64,000 nt of DNA, from contig CM062381.1 of NCBI GenBank assembly GCA_031310005.1, forward strand, positions 124,001 through 188,000, given 5' to 3'. This DNA is from Dactylellina haptotyla. Taxonomy: Eukaryota > Ascomycota > Orbiliomycetes > Orbiliales > Orbiliaceae. Positions 47,320 to 58,234 of this stretch are shown here, one piece after another. The notes below the pieces were generated by a model, which saw only the letters and a list, made by a program, of their open reading frames with translations, searched no databases and had not been told where the DNA came from. The position numbers and the translations under genes were made by a program. The first letter of the stretch is position 1. Each line of letters starts with the position of its first letter.

Positions 47320-49705
47320 TAGTTGACACACCCAGTCTAACGAATCCCTTTGTGGTGCATTATGCTGCCTTCTCTGAAAAAATAAAACTGTTTGAAAATA
47401 CAAAAAAAGTTGTCCGCTATAGATAATATGGGTTTAGAGTAATAATCTTCCATCTATAGCAATCCTGTTGTTCAGTCTTCCAATTGTGGACATTGCTAGA
47501 ATATGTATCTCTTGCGGATTGCTTCGTGTAGTCAATAATATTGTATAGGGGATTCAGTATGTTCATTGTTTTATAACATGGCTTCTTAATAGGTAATGGA
47601 AATTCCGTGATAACTACTCACTAACCTTGATCGACGGAAGAAGATGAAAGTTTAGAAAAATCAAAACCCTAAATCCAATGAGACGGTGTCCTTAAGAAGC
47701 AACACATCCATAAATAAAATTGATACGGGGTTAGCTATGCAGGCAGAATTTGAGAAGTGGTGATCGGCAAGAGTTGGGTTGCAATGCGATGGAACAGGTG
47801 CAGGGACGTTATGTTGGTTGGGAAGTAGCGTACTTACCAGTACATGTATATTGTATTGATGTTTTTTCTGCGGTGGAGTTCCTAGGCACTAGGCAGATAT
47901 AAACAACAGAAGAGAATCGGTGATGAGAGAAAGTCTACCTTCGGAGTATACCCCAGACATTGAAACCTTGCTAGTACGCTAGTTGGCCATGTGGCAACCA
48001 ACTTTCGAGTTGTCGCGAAGTGCGCACAGACTTTGCGGTGGGATCAAGTTCGAAATCTCCGTTTGCCGTATTCAGATATATTCTAGCAGGTGGGCACTGA
48101 CGCGTCTATCGTATTTGATTGGTATTTCTCTTAATGATTGCAGAAAGGATGGCCTTGTCCGTTTAAATGTTGAATAATCTCATTACACATGCACATGTAT
48201 ATGCCTACATGCCGTAAGGCCCTAGGAGCTTGAATCAGGAGTGATTGCCTATTGGCTGGGGGTTTGGTTGTATCGCGTGTACAAATTTGCAACAACTTTT
48301 GTTAAATTACACCGTGATCCTAAGTGTGGTTACGAGACTGGATCCTCTTATGACCCCAGTAAAACTTTCACGGGTGTGTTGCCGAAATTCATTCTCGAAT
48401 CCCCTAGAACAACTTAATTGAATGTGACTGATTCTTCGTAGAAACAATTCTCAACGTTGTTTGTCCAGGGGCGATTGATCGCGATCAGGCTCTGTAACGG
48501 AAGCAGGCCGTTAAGTAGCAATAAGGATAGAACAGTCCTGAGCGCATTGCGTTCGGGGGATTTTTTCTTGATTGGCTTCGACTGTTTCCATTTATCGATA
48601 GTGGTGGTTGAGGTCTGTGGCTCGGATAGTCTTGCGAAAACCCTCCGAAGGCTTCAGCTCCAAGGTTAGCTGAATCCCGCCCTCTGGAGATTGCCGCATT
48701 GTGTCTGGGGTGGGTTATCAGGTGGGGTGGGTTTGGAGCCAGGCCCTGGCTGGGCAGCAGGGGAATGCCGAGTGCCACCAGATTGCCGACGCAGATTCTC
48801 AACACCACAATGCATTTGTGCTGCAACCCGCACGCCCTTCCCTGCACCCCTTTCGAACCTGGTGTTTGGTGCGAAGAGACAAGACTTCAAAGTTATGCGT
48901 CACAGAACATTTTAGAATATTCACACAAATATCTCAAGGGGAAAAAGACCGTTTCTTCTATCTTCTTTAAAGTTCCGTCCGCCGTAGGGGCAAGACACAT
49001 TACTGCCACGCGTGGTATCCTTGCGCCGGTGAATCAGCTTCCAGCGACAACAAGTTAGAAACCCCTCATTCAGATTTAAATTTCAGAGCTAAATGCAAGA
49101 TGGTGTGCCTGTCGAATGGTCACGGTGGTTTTATTACCATGCATGGAGAGAAATTGGTTCCAGACCATGCTCCATTCCCGCTTCCGGGCTTCAGCTAGGC
49201 GTTTTTTGGTTCAAATTTTTACTTTGGCCAATTACCAATGTGCTGATGCGTGAGCCGCCAGCGTAAACGCCACTGACTTCATTCTCGCGACTGGCATGAT
49301 ACCAAGCCGGGAAGAAAGGAGACATGCCGTTGTCGTCGCAAAGAACATCTTGAGCCGTACCGGGCACTAAGAAAGGGGAAATTCCGAGGAGCTGTGATGA
49401 CAAAATAAGCAATGTGCGCCGGCCTGCACTGACGATTGAGTGCGCTCCAACAGCACTATCTAATGCCTGCATGGCCATATGGTCAAGACTCAATGAAACC
49501 TCGTTTTCGTTCTCATTAACCCGGCTAGACCCTTCGCAACGTGCGCCCATCGTTCCTTCTCCGTCTCACCATCATCTTCACTTCGCAACTCTTCTCAATT
49601 CCGTTCTCCCCATCGAGCTATTCTTCTCGAAGAGAGATTCAGCAAAATTCTCGTACTCTTCTTCATTCTCTTGTCCTTCAGCGACGTCACAAACCTTTTT
49701 TCACA
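47320..49705. other. Gene-poor region downstream of the RHS gene
   Basis: About 2.4 kb. Short open frames near 47983-48177 and in the GC-richer part 48450-48970 overlap on both strands and show no domain. I looked for a small immunity-type gene after the RHS stop and found none. The end is pyrimidine-rich leader of the next gene. Confidence 0.4.
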
Positions 49706-51904
49706 ATGAAGATCCTCTTCTTGTGCACGGCACATAACTCGTTATCGCAACGGCTGTATCTAGCATTGTCTCCTTCCCATGAGGTGACTATAGAGTATGC
49801 TTTATCAGATGCCTTGATGATAACCGCCACCCAGCTTGCAAACCCCGACCTCATCATATGTCCATTTTTAACCACCAGGGTGCCAAAAGAAGTCTACAGC
49901 AAGTATCTTACGCTAATCATCCATCCTGGACCCGCTGGTGATGCAGGACCAAGCGCGCTGGACTGGTTATTGATGGGGGATGATGGCTCGGAAGAAAATG
50001 CGGAGAAGCTCCTTGAAAACCTAGGTGGAGAATGCAAGCCAGGAAGGTCTCATTGGGGCGTAACCATCCTTCAAGCAATAGAAGTGTTTGATGCCGGCCC
50101 TGTCTGGGCATGGGAGCAATTTCCAATCGATATTGACCAAGTTGGGTTGACAAAATCTGAGTTATACCGAGGCCCAGTGTCTCGAGCAGCAATATCAGCT
50201 TGCATCACTGCTATTCAAAGAGTACAACAAGCGGCGGTTAATGGTCCAGTCTCACCTAATCTCAAAGCTAATCCGGACTTCAAAAATTTATCCGTACAGG
50301 CGCAGCTACCTTTCCAGGGAGGAAAGGTACACGACCGGCCACTTCTCAAAGCGTCCCAACGCGATATCGATATCACCAAGCATACAGCAAAACAAATCTC
50401 TCGCCGTATTCGAAGTGGCGACTCGCAGCCAGGATCCCTGAGCAGATTACTTGGGCCAAATCTGTACCTATATGGGGGTATCATCGAGGACTGTCCAGAC
50501 GGTCCAAACCCAGGTGCATACCCTGCCGCGGCACCTGGTACTGTTGTGGCTCTTCGCAACGAAGCTATTTGTCTCAAAACATGCGATGGTCGCGGTATTT
50601 GGATCACCCATATTCGTCGACCAAAACGCGCTCAAGATGCAGCTCTGTGGCCAAAAGTCCCTGCCGTGTCTGGGTTGCTTGATCTTGGACTGCTCCAGAA
50701 GGATCAAATTCCTCGATTGAAGTGGTGTTTGCCAGATGATTGGTCTAAATCTTCATATTCAACTCTCCAGGAAATCTGGATTGATTTCGTTGGCTACCCG
50801 AAACAAAGAAGCGTCGCATACGTTTATTTCGACTTCTATAACGGCGCGATGTCAACTTCGCAGTGTTCGCAACTAATTGAAGCCTTTGAATACATACTAG
50901 CAAGGCACGCACGAGGTATCCCGGTCACAGCTGTTGTCCTCATGGGCGGCGCTTATTTCAGCAACGGTATCGCTCTCAATGTTATTGAGGCAGCGAAGGA
51001 TGCTTCCCAAGAATCCTGGCACAACATCAATCGTATCGATGATGTTGTATTTTATCTCCTTCACAACTTTCCAGCTGCATCGATCCAAACGTTTGCGGCC
51101 ATTAGAGGCAACGCTGCTGCAGGTGGGGTCGCACTGGCCGCTGCCTGCGATGTTGTCATTGCCGGCGCTGATGTAGTGCTCAACCCTGCGTATCGTGGGA
51201 TTGGGTTGTACGGTTCGGAATACCATTCGCTGTCGTACCTTGGTAGATGCGGTGAAGATAAGAGTCGAGAGATATTGAAATCGATGATGCCTCTAAGTCC
51301 ATTTGAAGCTCGCGCCATCGGTCTCGTCGATCACGTTTTCCCAGGACACGGTGCAGTCCTAGATAAACGCGTGCGCAACCATATGAACGTTGTTGTCCGT
51401 TCTGGAGGTTTAGGTAAGGTCAAGCCATGGAAAAAGAACGTGGACCTAACGTTGGAGAATCTTGCCAAAGCTAGAGCCAACGAGCTCGGTGAGATGGCTC
51501 TCGACTTTTGGTCTGCAAGAGCAAGCAGATACCACACACGACGATTCGAATTTGTCAGAAAGGTAAAGGCCAAGCATACTCCTTTACGATTTGCTCGGCA
51601 TAGGCGCATGGATCAAAGCGTTCAAGATGAGGAGGAGAGAGATACATTCGATCAGGTCGCCCATTATGAGAGAATGCGGGAAGAACAACTTTGGCTCAAA
51701 CTGTGTCAAAGGCTGGAGGAGTCGGAGAACGGAGAGCGAAGTCGAGTTCCTCTTTTAAGAGTCCTTACTGATTCAACAGACAAGAGTGCAAGCGGGGACA
51801 CTGTATTTTCATGCTACTACTCAAGTTCATCTCCTGAGCTTGTCTCGACTCCATCGGATGTACTTTCGAACCCTGGCAGAATCTCGAACGCCGGGTTCCA
51901 TTGA
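49706..51904 (+). CDS. HypX-like protein: formyltransferase N-domain fused to crotonase
   Basis: Intronless, 732 residues. The open frame extends 5' but the first ATG is at 49706, in good context (CACAATGA). The N-domain (1-250) resembles formyl-tetrahydrofolate transferases as in HypX: MKILFLCTAHNSLSQRLYLAL, LIICPFLTTRVP, and HPGPAGDAGPSALDW at 73-87. A linker with AAPGTVVALRNEAICLKT (second formyltransferase C-lobe-like part) follows. The C-domain (about 410-640) is enoyl-CoA hydratase-like: VVLMGGAYFSNGIALN, RGNAAAGGVALAAACDVV, LNPAYRGIGLYGSEY, then FEARAIGLVDHVF. The NPxYxxxGLYGSEY pattern is specific to HypX. Bacterial HypX makes CO from a formyl group for [NiFe]-hydrogenase maturation; fungi have no such hydrogenase, so its job here is open. 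A Ser-rich tail of about 60 residues is added. Confidence 0.88.
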   Translation: MKILFLCTAHNSLSQRLYLALSPSHEVTIEYALSDALMITATQLANPDLIICPFLTTRVPKEVYSKYLTLIIHPGPAGDAGPSALDWLLMGDDGSEENAEKLLENLGGECKPGRSHWGVTILQAIEVFDAGPVWAWEQFPIDIDQVGLTKSELYRGPVSRAAISACITAIQRVQQAAVNGPVSPNLKANPDFKNLSVQAQLPFQGGKVHDRPLLKASQRDIDITKHTAKQISRRIRSGDSQPGSLSRLLGPNLYLYGGIIEDCPDGPNPGAYPAAAPGTVVALRNEAICLKTCDGRGIWITHIRRPKRAQDAALWPKVPAVSGLLDLGLLQKDQIPRLKWCLPDDWSKSSYSTLQEIWIDFVGYPKQRSVAYVYFDFYNGAMSTSQCSQLIEAFEYILARHARGIPVTAVVLMGGAYFSNGIALNVIEAAKDASQESWHNINRIDDVVFYLLHNFPAASIQTFAAIRGNAAAGGVALAAACDVVIAGADVVLNPAYRGIGLYGSEYHSLSYLGRCGEDKSREILKSMMPLSPFEARAIGLVDHVFPGHGAVLDKRVRNHMNVVVRSGGLGKVKPWKKNVDLTLENLAKARANELGEMALDFWSARASRYHTRRFEFVRKVKAKHTPLRFARHRRMDQSVQDEEERDTFDQVAHYERMREEQLWLKLCQRLEESENGERSRVPLLRVLTDSTDKSASGDTVFSCYYSSSSPELVSTPSDVLSNPGRISNAGFH

Positions 51905-52933
51905 TCGAGATTTCAACCGATTTCTTTGAGATGGTTGTGTTTGCATGGAAGCATTTTTTCTCTGTATTTTTGGCGCTGGTGTTCTCGGGTTGTCTATTAT
52001 TCACATATTCTTTTTTTCTGTTCTTATTAATCTAGCGACTCGCCCGCGGCTGTGCTGCGTTCTTGTTAATAATATGATTTAGTGATGTTTGCGACCATTG
52101 ATTCGATTCCTATGTATATAGCTTACTGATCTCCGTCACTTGGGTAATATGAAATTAAATGGCGTCAACTTGTCCGGTGTTTCTCATTGATATCAAAGCA
52201 TATATGTATCTCCTAACTGACTTATAACACCCTCACAGCCGCAGCTAACCTGCGGTTCGGATCCTCACTGTTTCCGGGCCACGGACCATATATGTCGGAC
52301 GAAAGAAAGTCACGTGATGTTTCAGCTGGCGGTGGAATAAACGTGATGTTTTGAATGCAGCGGGATCTCACTCAGCGCCACGATGACAAAGCGGCATGAG
52401 TAGGTAATCCATATCTCCCCGCTGAGAAATCGCATAATCCGATAAGCAAGAGTGAATTGCATTACATAACCTTGCGATCAGGTGATTCTCGCAAGCCTGC
52501 GTCTGCAATTCGTGGATACGACTGCGCGGAATTGCAGTCGTGGATCGGAACATGAATTCGTCGGAATTTTCTCGACCGAGAGGGCGCACCAAATTGGCAA
52601 ATTTGCAAAATAACACGCGCCAACCCACCAAGAAAAAAGGGCGGCCAGTCGGGATTCAGTTTAGCCTGGTTTTGACACAGGAGAATCCCCTACTGAACGA
52701 ACGCCGGCCGAAGTGGATTGTCGCCAGTGGAATGTGCGCCAGAAGGCGTTATTTGCCATATCGTGAGCTCTGGCGTCGAACTGGCCAGATAAAAAGGACT
52801 CGTCCTGTCCTTTGACCAGCGCTATTCGAATCCCCATTTCTAAACCTCTCTGCTCCTGCAATCCTCAATTAGATCTTTCTCTTCTTTCCATCCGATATCT
52901 CAACCCTCAACTTCTCGACTCTTTATTCGCAAC
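51905..52933. other. Intergenic region between same-strand genes
   Basis: About 1 kb. Contains two nearby copies of ACGTGATGTTT (near 52312 and 52339) about 150 bp of each other and 600 bp upstream of the next start. The final 100 bp is a C/T-rich leader. No gene seen. Confidence 0.35.
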
Positions 52934-54094
52934 ATGGCAACACACGAGATAGTGGTGCTCGGAGGCGCCTATGGTGGTCTTGCGGCCGCCCACGACCTCG
53001 TCAAAAAATACATACCCTTGGTGAAGAAGGCAACAGGCAAAAACTTTCACTTGACCATGATCTCAATGTCTTCGCACTTCCACTTTCCCGTCGCCACCCC
53101 AAGAGCTGTCGTGGACCCTTCGCTCATCCCATTCGCTAGTCTGGAAGTCCCCATCAAAGAAAAAATTGGACTACCACAAGATCTATTCACGTTTGTTCAC
53201 GCCGAAGTCACTTCTTTCGACACAGCTTCTCGCACGGTTCATTACACCCTCCTTGATGATCAGTACAACAAAGGCGCGGAAACATCCATCCATTATGACT
53301 CCCTATTCGTCACTCTCGGAGCGCGTACAAAGCATCCAGCGTTCAAGCTTCGTGGATCGCACTTGCAAGCTCTCAGCGAAATGGAAAATTTGAACAAGCA
53401 AATCCAAGCTGCCAATAGCATCGTCGTTGCAGGAGGCGGGGCAGTGGCTGTCGAAACCGCTGGCGAATTAGGGTCCAAATATGGCACTTCTAAATCAATC
53501 ACCATCTTGACCAATGGCCCCCGTCTGTTGAATAACGTCAATCCGGACATTGGAACCAACGCCAAGTTCTACCTCGAGAAGATGGGAATCCACGTCGGGG
53601 TTAACTCTAAGGTCAGCTCCGCGACTAAACTGGAAAGTGGCCAGACTAGAATCGAATTCGGACAGGGCCAATCCGTTGATGTCGACCTTTACATTGACGC
53701 TACCGGTGTTATCCCAAATAACGAACCGATCCCAACAGACCTGTTGACAGAACGTGGATTTCTCGAAGTTGACGCCTACCAAAGAGCCACGAAAGCCGGT
53801 CCCTTGGTCTATGGGCTCGGTGACATCGTGGGAGGCTGGATTCAAATTGCTGAAATAATGTTCATCAAAGGTGTTGTTTTTGGGAACTGGGCATATGAAG
53901 TCTCGGAAGGCAAAGTTGGTAAAGAGACAGCCTGGGTTACACCTAAGAATAGCATGATGGTGGTGCCGATCGGAACCAAGAAGGCCGTTGGTACAGCTTT
54001 TGGATGGCGCCTACCATCATGGCTTGGATGGTTGATGAAGGGACGAGATTACATGGTCGGTAAGGCCGTAGGTGCTGTCACGGGCGGTGTTTGA
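52934..54094 (+). CDS. AIF/AMID-like FAD-dependent NAD(P)H oxidoreductase
   Basis: Intronless, 386 residues. Dinucleotide-binding start VVLGGAYGGLAAAHDL (residues 7-22) for FAD, and a second Rossmann motif IVVAGGGAVAVETAGEL (about 161-177) for NAD(P)H, then YIDATGVIPN and VYGLGDIVGG, the C-terminal FAD motif with the conserved Gly-Asp. This is the pyridine-nucleotide-disulfide oxidoreductase fold of AIF-like proteins (AMID/FSP1 in animals, Aif1 and Ndi-like relatives in fungi). There is no N-terminal targeting sequence and no redox-active Cys pair, so it is likely a cytosolic or lipid-droplet/membrane-associated quinone-type reductase; the C-terminal amphipathic stretch LPSWLGWLMKGRDYM could attach to membrane. 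Confidence 0.88.
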   Translation: MATHEIVVLGGAYGGLAAAHDLVKKYIPLVKKATGKNFHLTMISMSSHFHFPVATPRAVVDPSLIPFASLEVPIKEKIGLPQDLFTFVHAEVTSFDTASRTVHYTLLDDQYNKGAETSIHYDSLFVTLGARTKHPAFKLRGSHLQALSEMENLNKQIQAANSIVVAGGGAVAVETAGELGSKYGTSKSITILTNGPRLLNNVNPDIGTNAKFYLEKMGIHVGVNSKVSSATKLESGQTRIEFGQGQSVDVDLYIDATGVIPNNEPIPTDLLTERGFLEVDAYQRATKAGPLVYGLGDIVGGWIQIAEIMFIKGVVFGNWAYEVSEGKVGKETAWVTPKNSMMVVPIGTKKAVGTAFGWRLPSWLGWLMKGRDYMVGKAVGAVTGGV

Positions 54095-54543
54095 TGGTAT
54101 CCTATGATTTTCGGTTTCATTTTTAGCTGCTAGTATCTATCGCAAATATTCATGGCCCCGCTGTGGGTTTGGAGTTTCTGGTGAACAATTTTTAGCGGTT
54201 TCTATACCTTTATATTTGCTTATAATTTAGTTAGGTTAATACGACTTTAATAATATTTTTTAGCCATAAAAGCATTCCATGGTCTGACCCGGTTGCAATC
54301 TAACACTAACTATGTGCCCAACTCAAGTCTCTCATTCCCGCTCTCATATCCTGACGGATGAAGAAGTTAATCAGATTGGAGTGTAGTATAAAATAAAACC
54401 CTCGCCTGCGTTTTAACACATTTAAAATTTAAATTTCGCAGGTGTTCCTCAATAAATTCGCCGATGCTCTGTCTATGGAGCTTTCTCGCCAGATATACTG
54501 AATCACTCTTCCATCTTTTTAAAGAAAAGCATCCAACCAGAAC
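54095..54543. other. Short intergenic region
   Basis: AT-rich 450 bp holding the 3' UTR of the oxidoreductase and the promoter of the next gene. Nothing else seen. Confidence 0.35.
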
Positions 54544-55546
54544 ATGAAAATGAAAACTGCAACTTCCTTCATAGCTCTGGTGTCAACAACCAGAATGGCC
54601 ACTGGCGCAAATGGTACCGGTGGGTATGGTCTCCTGAATATGTGTGATCGGAATTATTGCTCTGATTCGTATGCACGTTGCTTACTGTAGATTTAAGTTA
54701 GAGCCTAACAGCTCTTCGCAGGGACTCGAAAAGCGAATGCACGCAGGCAATTACTATGGCGACTATCTGCTCGTGACACCATCCTACTATACCGGTTGGA
54801 TCGCAAAAAATAGTGGTCCACTTAGCTATTACCTGAAGTATACAACGGAAGTTCGCAAGCAGCTCCATTTGCTTGACGACGAGCCATATGTTACTGAACT
54901 GCGAGATTACGCTAGGAAATACAGTCTAGAGCTAGAAGGGAACGATAAAATGGAAATGATACCCTGGCAAAACTTTATAGATGCCGATTTACTTAGAGAC
55001 CTGAGGCGACCGTGGAATGAACCATGGCAGATGTCAGATTACGGTCTAGAGCCCAGCCAACGCATCGAGGGTGTACCGCAGGATGTGTTGGTGGAAGCTT
55101 ATCCTCGTGCTGAGATCCAAACCGAGGAAGAATATGATACACCGCCATTCTTGATTGATAGTAGTATTTCAACAGTGGAGTATCTGCGTCAATTTGCATT
55201 GCCTTTCAGAAGCACCACCGAGTTAGCCGATTGGTTGTTTACTCCACGATATCTCCCTGCAAATCGTGTGTCCATGGAGAAGACCGAGGGCCCTTACATC
55301 AATCTCAGTCGCCGGGAGAGAATAGGTCTCAGTCTTGAGGCGATTTACAAACAGCTAAGTGAAATTGTATTAGGTTTAGAAATACCAGGTGCAAGATTTG
55401 CGGGCGAACTTGCGATACCACAGATAGATGTTACTGAAAATATTATAACAGAGATTGAGAGTGTGGCGGAATCTTGGGAGAGAGTCAGGGATGTCGTGGG
55501 GGTGATGGTTTCGATACTCAACCTTCTGAAAGAAGATCCTGTTTAG
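54544..55546 (+). CDS. Secreted protein of unknown function
   Basis: Two exons, 54544-54623 and 54691-55546, with a 67-nt GT/AG intron; 311 residues. A signal peptide is plausible (MKMKTATSFIALVSTTRMATG), followed by a short propeptide-like stretch and a dibasic KR before MHAGNYYG, fitting kexin processing. The mature part is acidic, mostly helical at the end (NIITEIESVAESWERVRDV), with YYLKYTTEVRKQL and TPRYLPANRV. Few cysteines. No domain recognised. Plant-cell-wall or host-interaction roles are possible but unsupported. Confidence 0.6.
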
Positions 55547-56019
55547 ACCGGTCCTAGCTGGGCGAGTTTATGCTATGTTACGTTTTGCCAAGATTCTCCG
55601 GATATCAAATATTGGAGCGTTAGCAAGCCATACAGGCTCAAGGGATATATTAATCTCGAGCATTTCCGTATGCTGTTCGATACAATCAATGAGGTTGCGC
55701 GTCAATATAATAAGGGGCGTTGTGTTGAACGAGCTCATCGGCTCGGCTAAGTGAAGGAAGGTGCCGACTAGAAGACGCTTCGCGGTGAAATTTGGGTTGC
55801 AAGCCCCGAGAATACCCACATTCGCATTGCCGCTTCGACATGTCAGCAATACGGCTGTCTACGTCAGTCTTCTATTCGTTTCCCCGGTCTTCGACAAAAG
55901 CAGCGGTTGTATTTTATTCACAGACGCCCTGTCGCGCTCCATATACACGGCTGAGAATCTGTACGATCAATAAACACACTTCAGTTTTCTCTGTAAACAT
56001 CTCTGGCACAAGATTTCGC
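55547..56019. other. Intergenic region
   Basis: About 470 bp between same-strand genes. A minus-strand open frame at 55568-55849 has no domain. Promoter and leader of the S9 peptidase lie here. Confidence 0.35.
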
Positions 56020-58234
56020 ATGATGTCTTCGTCAACCCCATCAGCTGTCGCGCCATACGGTACCTGGGACAGCCCCATTTCAGTCGAGGTCATCTCTGGA
56101 AAATCACTTTCTCTCCAAGAATGTGCTGTTTCACCGTTAGTTTACCGGATTTTCTTCCCTAAGAGCCTTATATGCTTCTAATATTGAACTAACACTGCAA
56201 ATTGATTTGCCTTGTGACGTAGTGTGACAAAGGCCATATACTACGTTGAAGGGAGACCGGCAGAGTCCGGGCGTAGTGCCATCTGCTACGTGCCTCCTAA
56301 TTCCACCACTCCTGTAGAAGTCATCCCGAAGGATTTCAGTTGCCGAACTAGTATTCACGAATACGGAGGTGCTGCGTTTAAACCATACCCAGACGAAGAG
56401 GCGTTTGTATTCACGGTTCCTAGCAACAACAGCGGGGTATATAAAGTCAACCTCACCCGAGGTGATGACGGCAATGTATCAGCGGAAGCCCCAGCCACGC
56501 TTATTTCCCGCAATGCCGATCATAGATATGGCAACTTTGCGATTAACCCTAAGGATAGTCAGTTAATTCTCGCTGTATTTGAAGATCACCGGGGGAAAAA
56601 GCCAGAAGATGTTGTCAACACTATCGTCTTGATCAGCGGAAGCCCAGGCAATGCGAAGGTGGAGACAATTGCGGAAGGGAAAGATTTCTATTCGTCCCCA
56701 TCTTGGAGCCCCGATGGATCCAAGGTTTCCTGGCTTCAGTGGGAACATCCCGACATGCCATGGACTGGAAGCCAAGTATGTGTCGCAAATTGGGTGAATG
56801 GTAAAGTTGAGAACGTTAAGGTTGTCGCTGGAAAAGCGGGGACCGAGAGCACAAGCCAACCTAGATGGGCTCCTGATGGGACGCTATTCTACTGCAGTGA
56901 CCAAACAGGTATCACCAACTCATCTTGAGAAAGACGGGGCGGCTTTGGGACTGACACAATTCTAGGATACTGGCAGCTGTACAAACTTGGAGTGGACGGA
57001 TCTTCCGAGCATGTAAATCTTGTCGGTCTTGAACAAGCAGAATTCTCATACCCCGAGTGGCAGATAGGATGGTTCGTTTCCCCATAGCCTTGAACTGGCG
57101 AACAAGATCCTAACATATATCACTTACAGGCATTCGTATGATTTCTTAACATCAACAAAAGTTGTAGCTAGCTATATTATCAACGCCACCTCGAAAACAA
57201 TATTGATCGATGTTTCGGACAACACCTACCAAGACCTCGGTCTACCATTTGTTGATACTCAGGCGGCTTCTATACACACTGTTTCGGATTCTAGTTTCAC
57301 AATAATGGCTTCCACTGCTACCAAGCCATCGTCTCTATATATCTGCACAATCTCAGATACGACAACCTTCAAAGAGATCGCCTCTTCGACACCGGTAAAG
57401 ATATCCGAGGACCTCATTTCGCATGCGCAGCATATCACATTCCCCCGTATATCGTCTCCGGAGCCGTCCACAGAAGCTTACGCGTGGTACTATGCTCCCA
57501 AAAATCCTGCGCACAAAGCACCGGATGGAACACTCCCCCCTCTTGTTATATCTCTACATGGTGGTCCTACCTCTCATTCGACATGTGGGCTTTCACTCGC
57601 AATTCAATATTGGACGTCCCGAGGCTACGCGTATGCGTATGTTAATTATACTGGTTCATCGGGTTACGGCCGTAAATTTCGTGATGCCCTCAATACTAAA
57701 TGGGGTATCGCAGATGTATCTGATGCCGCTGATTGCGTCCACCACCTTGTTTCTCAGAATCTTGTAGACAAAACACGTGTAGGGATTGTTGGCGGTAGCG
57801 CTGGTGGCTACGGGGTTCTTCAAGCGATTTGTTCGTATCCCAAAATCTGGGCGGCATGCGTGAGCAACTTTGGCATTAGCTCGCTAAAGGCCCTCGTTGA
57901 TGATACGCATAAATTTGAAAGCCGATACATGGATAGGCTCCTGTGGGATCTTGATGCGTCGGAGGAAGAACGCAACCAGGTTCTCGACGACAGAAGTCCA
58001 CTTTTAAGAGCAGGGAGCATAAAGGCCCCTGTTTTACTGCTCCAAGGCGTTGAGGACCGCGTGGTACCGAAGGAACAAGCTGAGGAAATGGCCAAAGTCA
58101 TCAAGGAAAATAATGGTATCGTCAAAGTAGAGCTCTTTGAGGGCGAGGGACATGGGTGGAGAAAGCAAGAAACAGTTGTCAAGGCTTTGGAATTACAAGA
58201 AGAGTGGTGGAAAGAGTACCTAGTGCGAGCTTAG
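56020..58234 (+). CDS. S9 family serine peptidase (acylaminoacyl-peptidase-like)
   Basis: Four exons: 56020-56135, 56223-56908, 56966-57071, 57130-58234; all phases fit; 670 residues. Two donors are of the rarer GTTAGT and GTTCGT types but the joins restore conserved sequence (ECAVSPVTKAIYYVEGRPAE; PEWQIGWHSYDFL). The N-terminal half is a beta-propeller: repeats such as YSSPSWSPDGSKVSW and STSQPRWAPDGTLFY. The C-terminal alpha/beta-hydrolase domain has LHGGPTSHS, NYTGSSGYGR, the nucleophile motif GGSAGGYG (S526), VEDRVV (D612) and EGHGW (H644), a complete catalytic triad. No signal peptide, so a cytosolic oligopeptidase is likely. The family also includes detoxifying lactamase-like members, so substrate is open. 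Confidence 0.9.

Noticed and set aside
48450-48970. GC-rich open frames after the RHS gene as an immunity gene
   Set aside because: Overlapping frames on both strands, Pro/Gly/Ala-biased, with no start context or domain.
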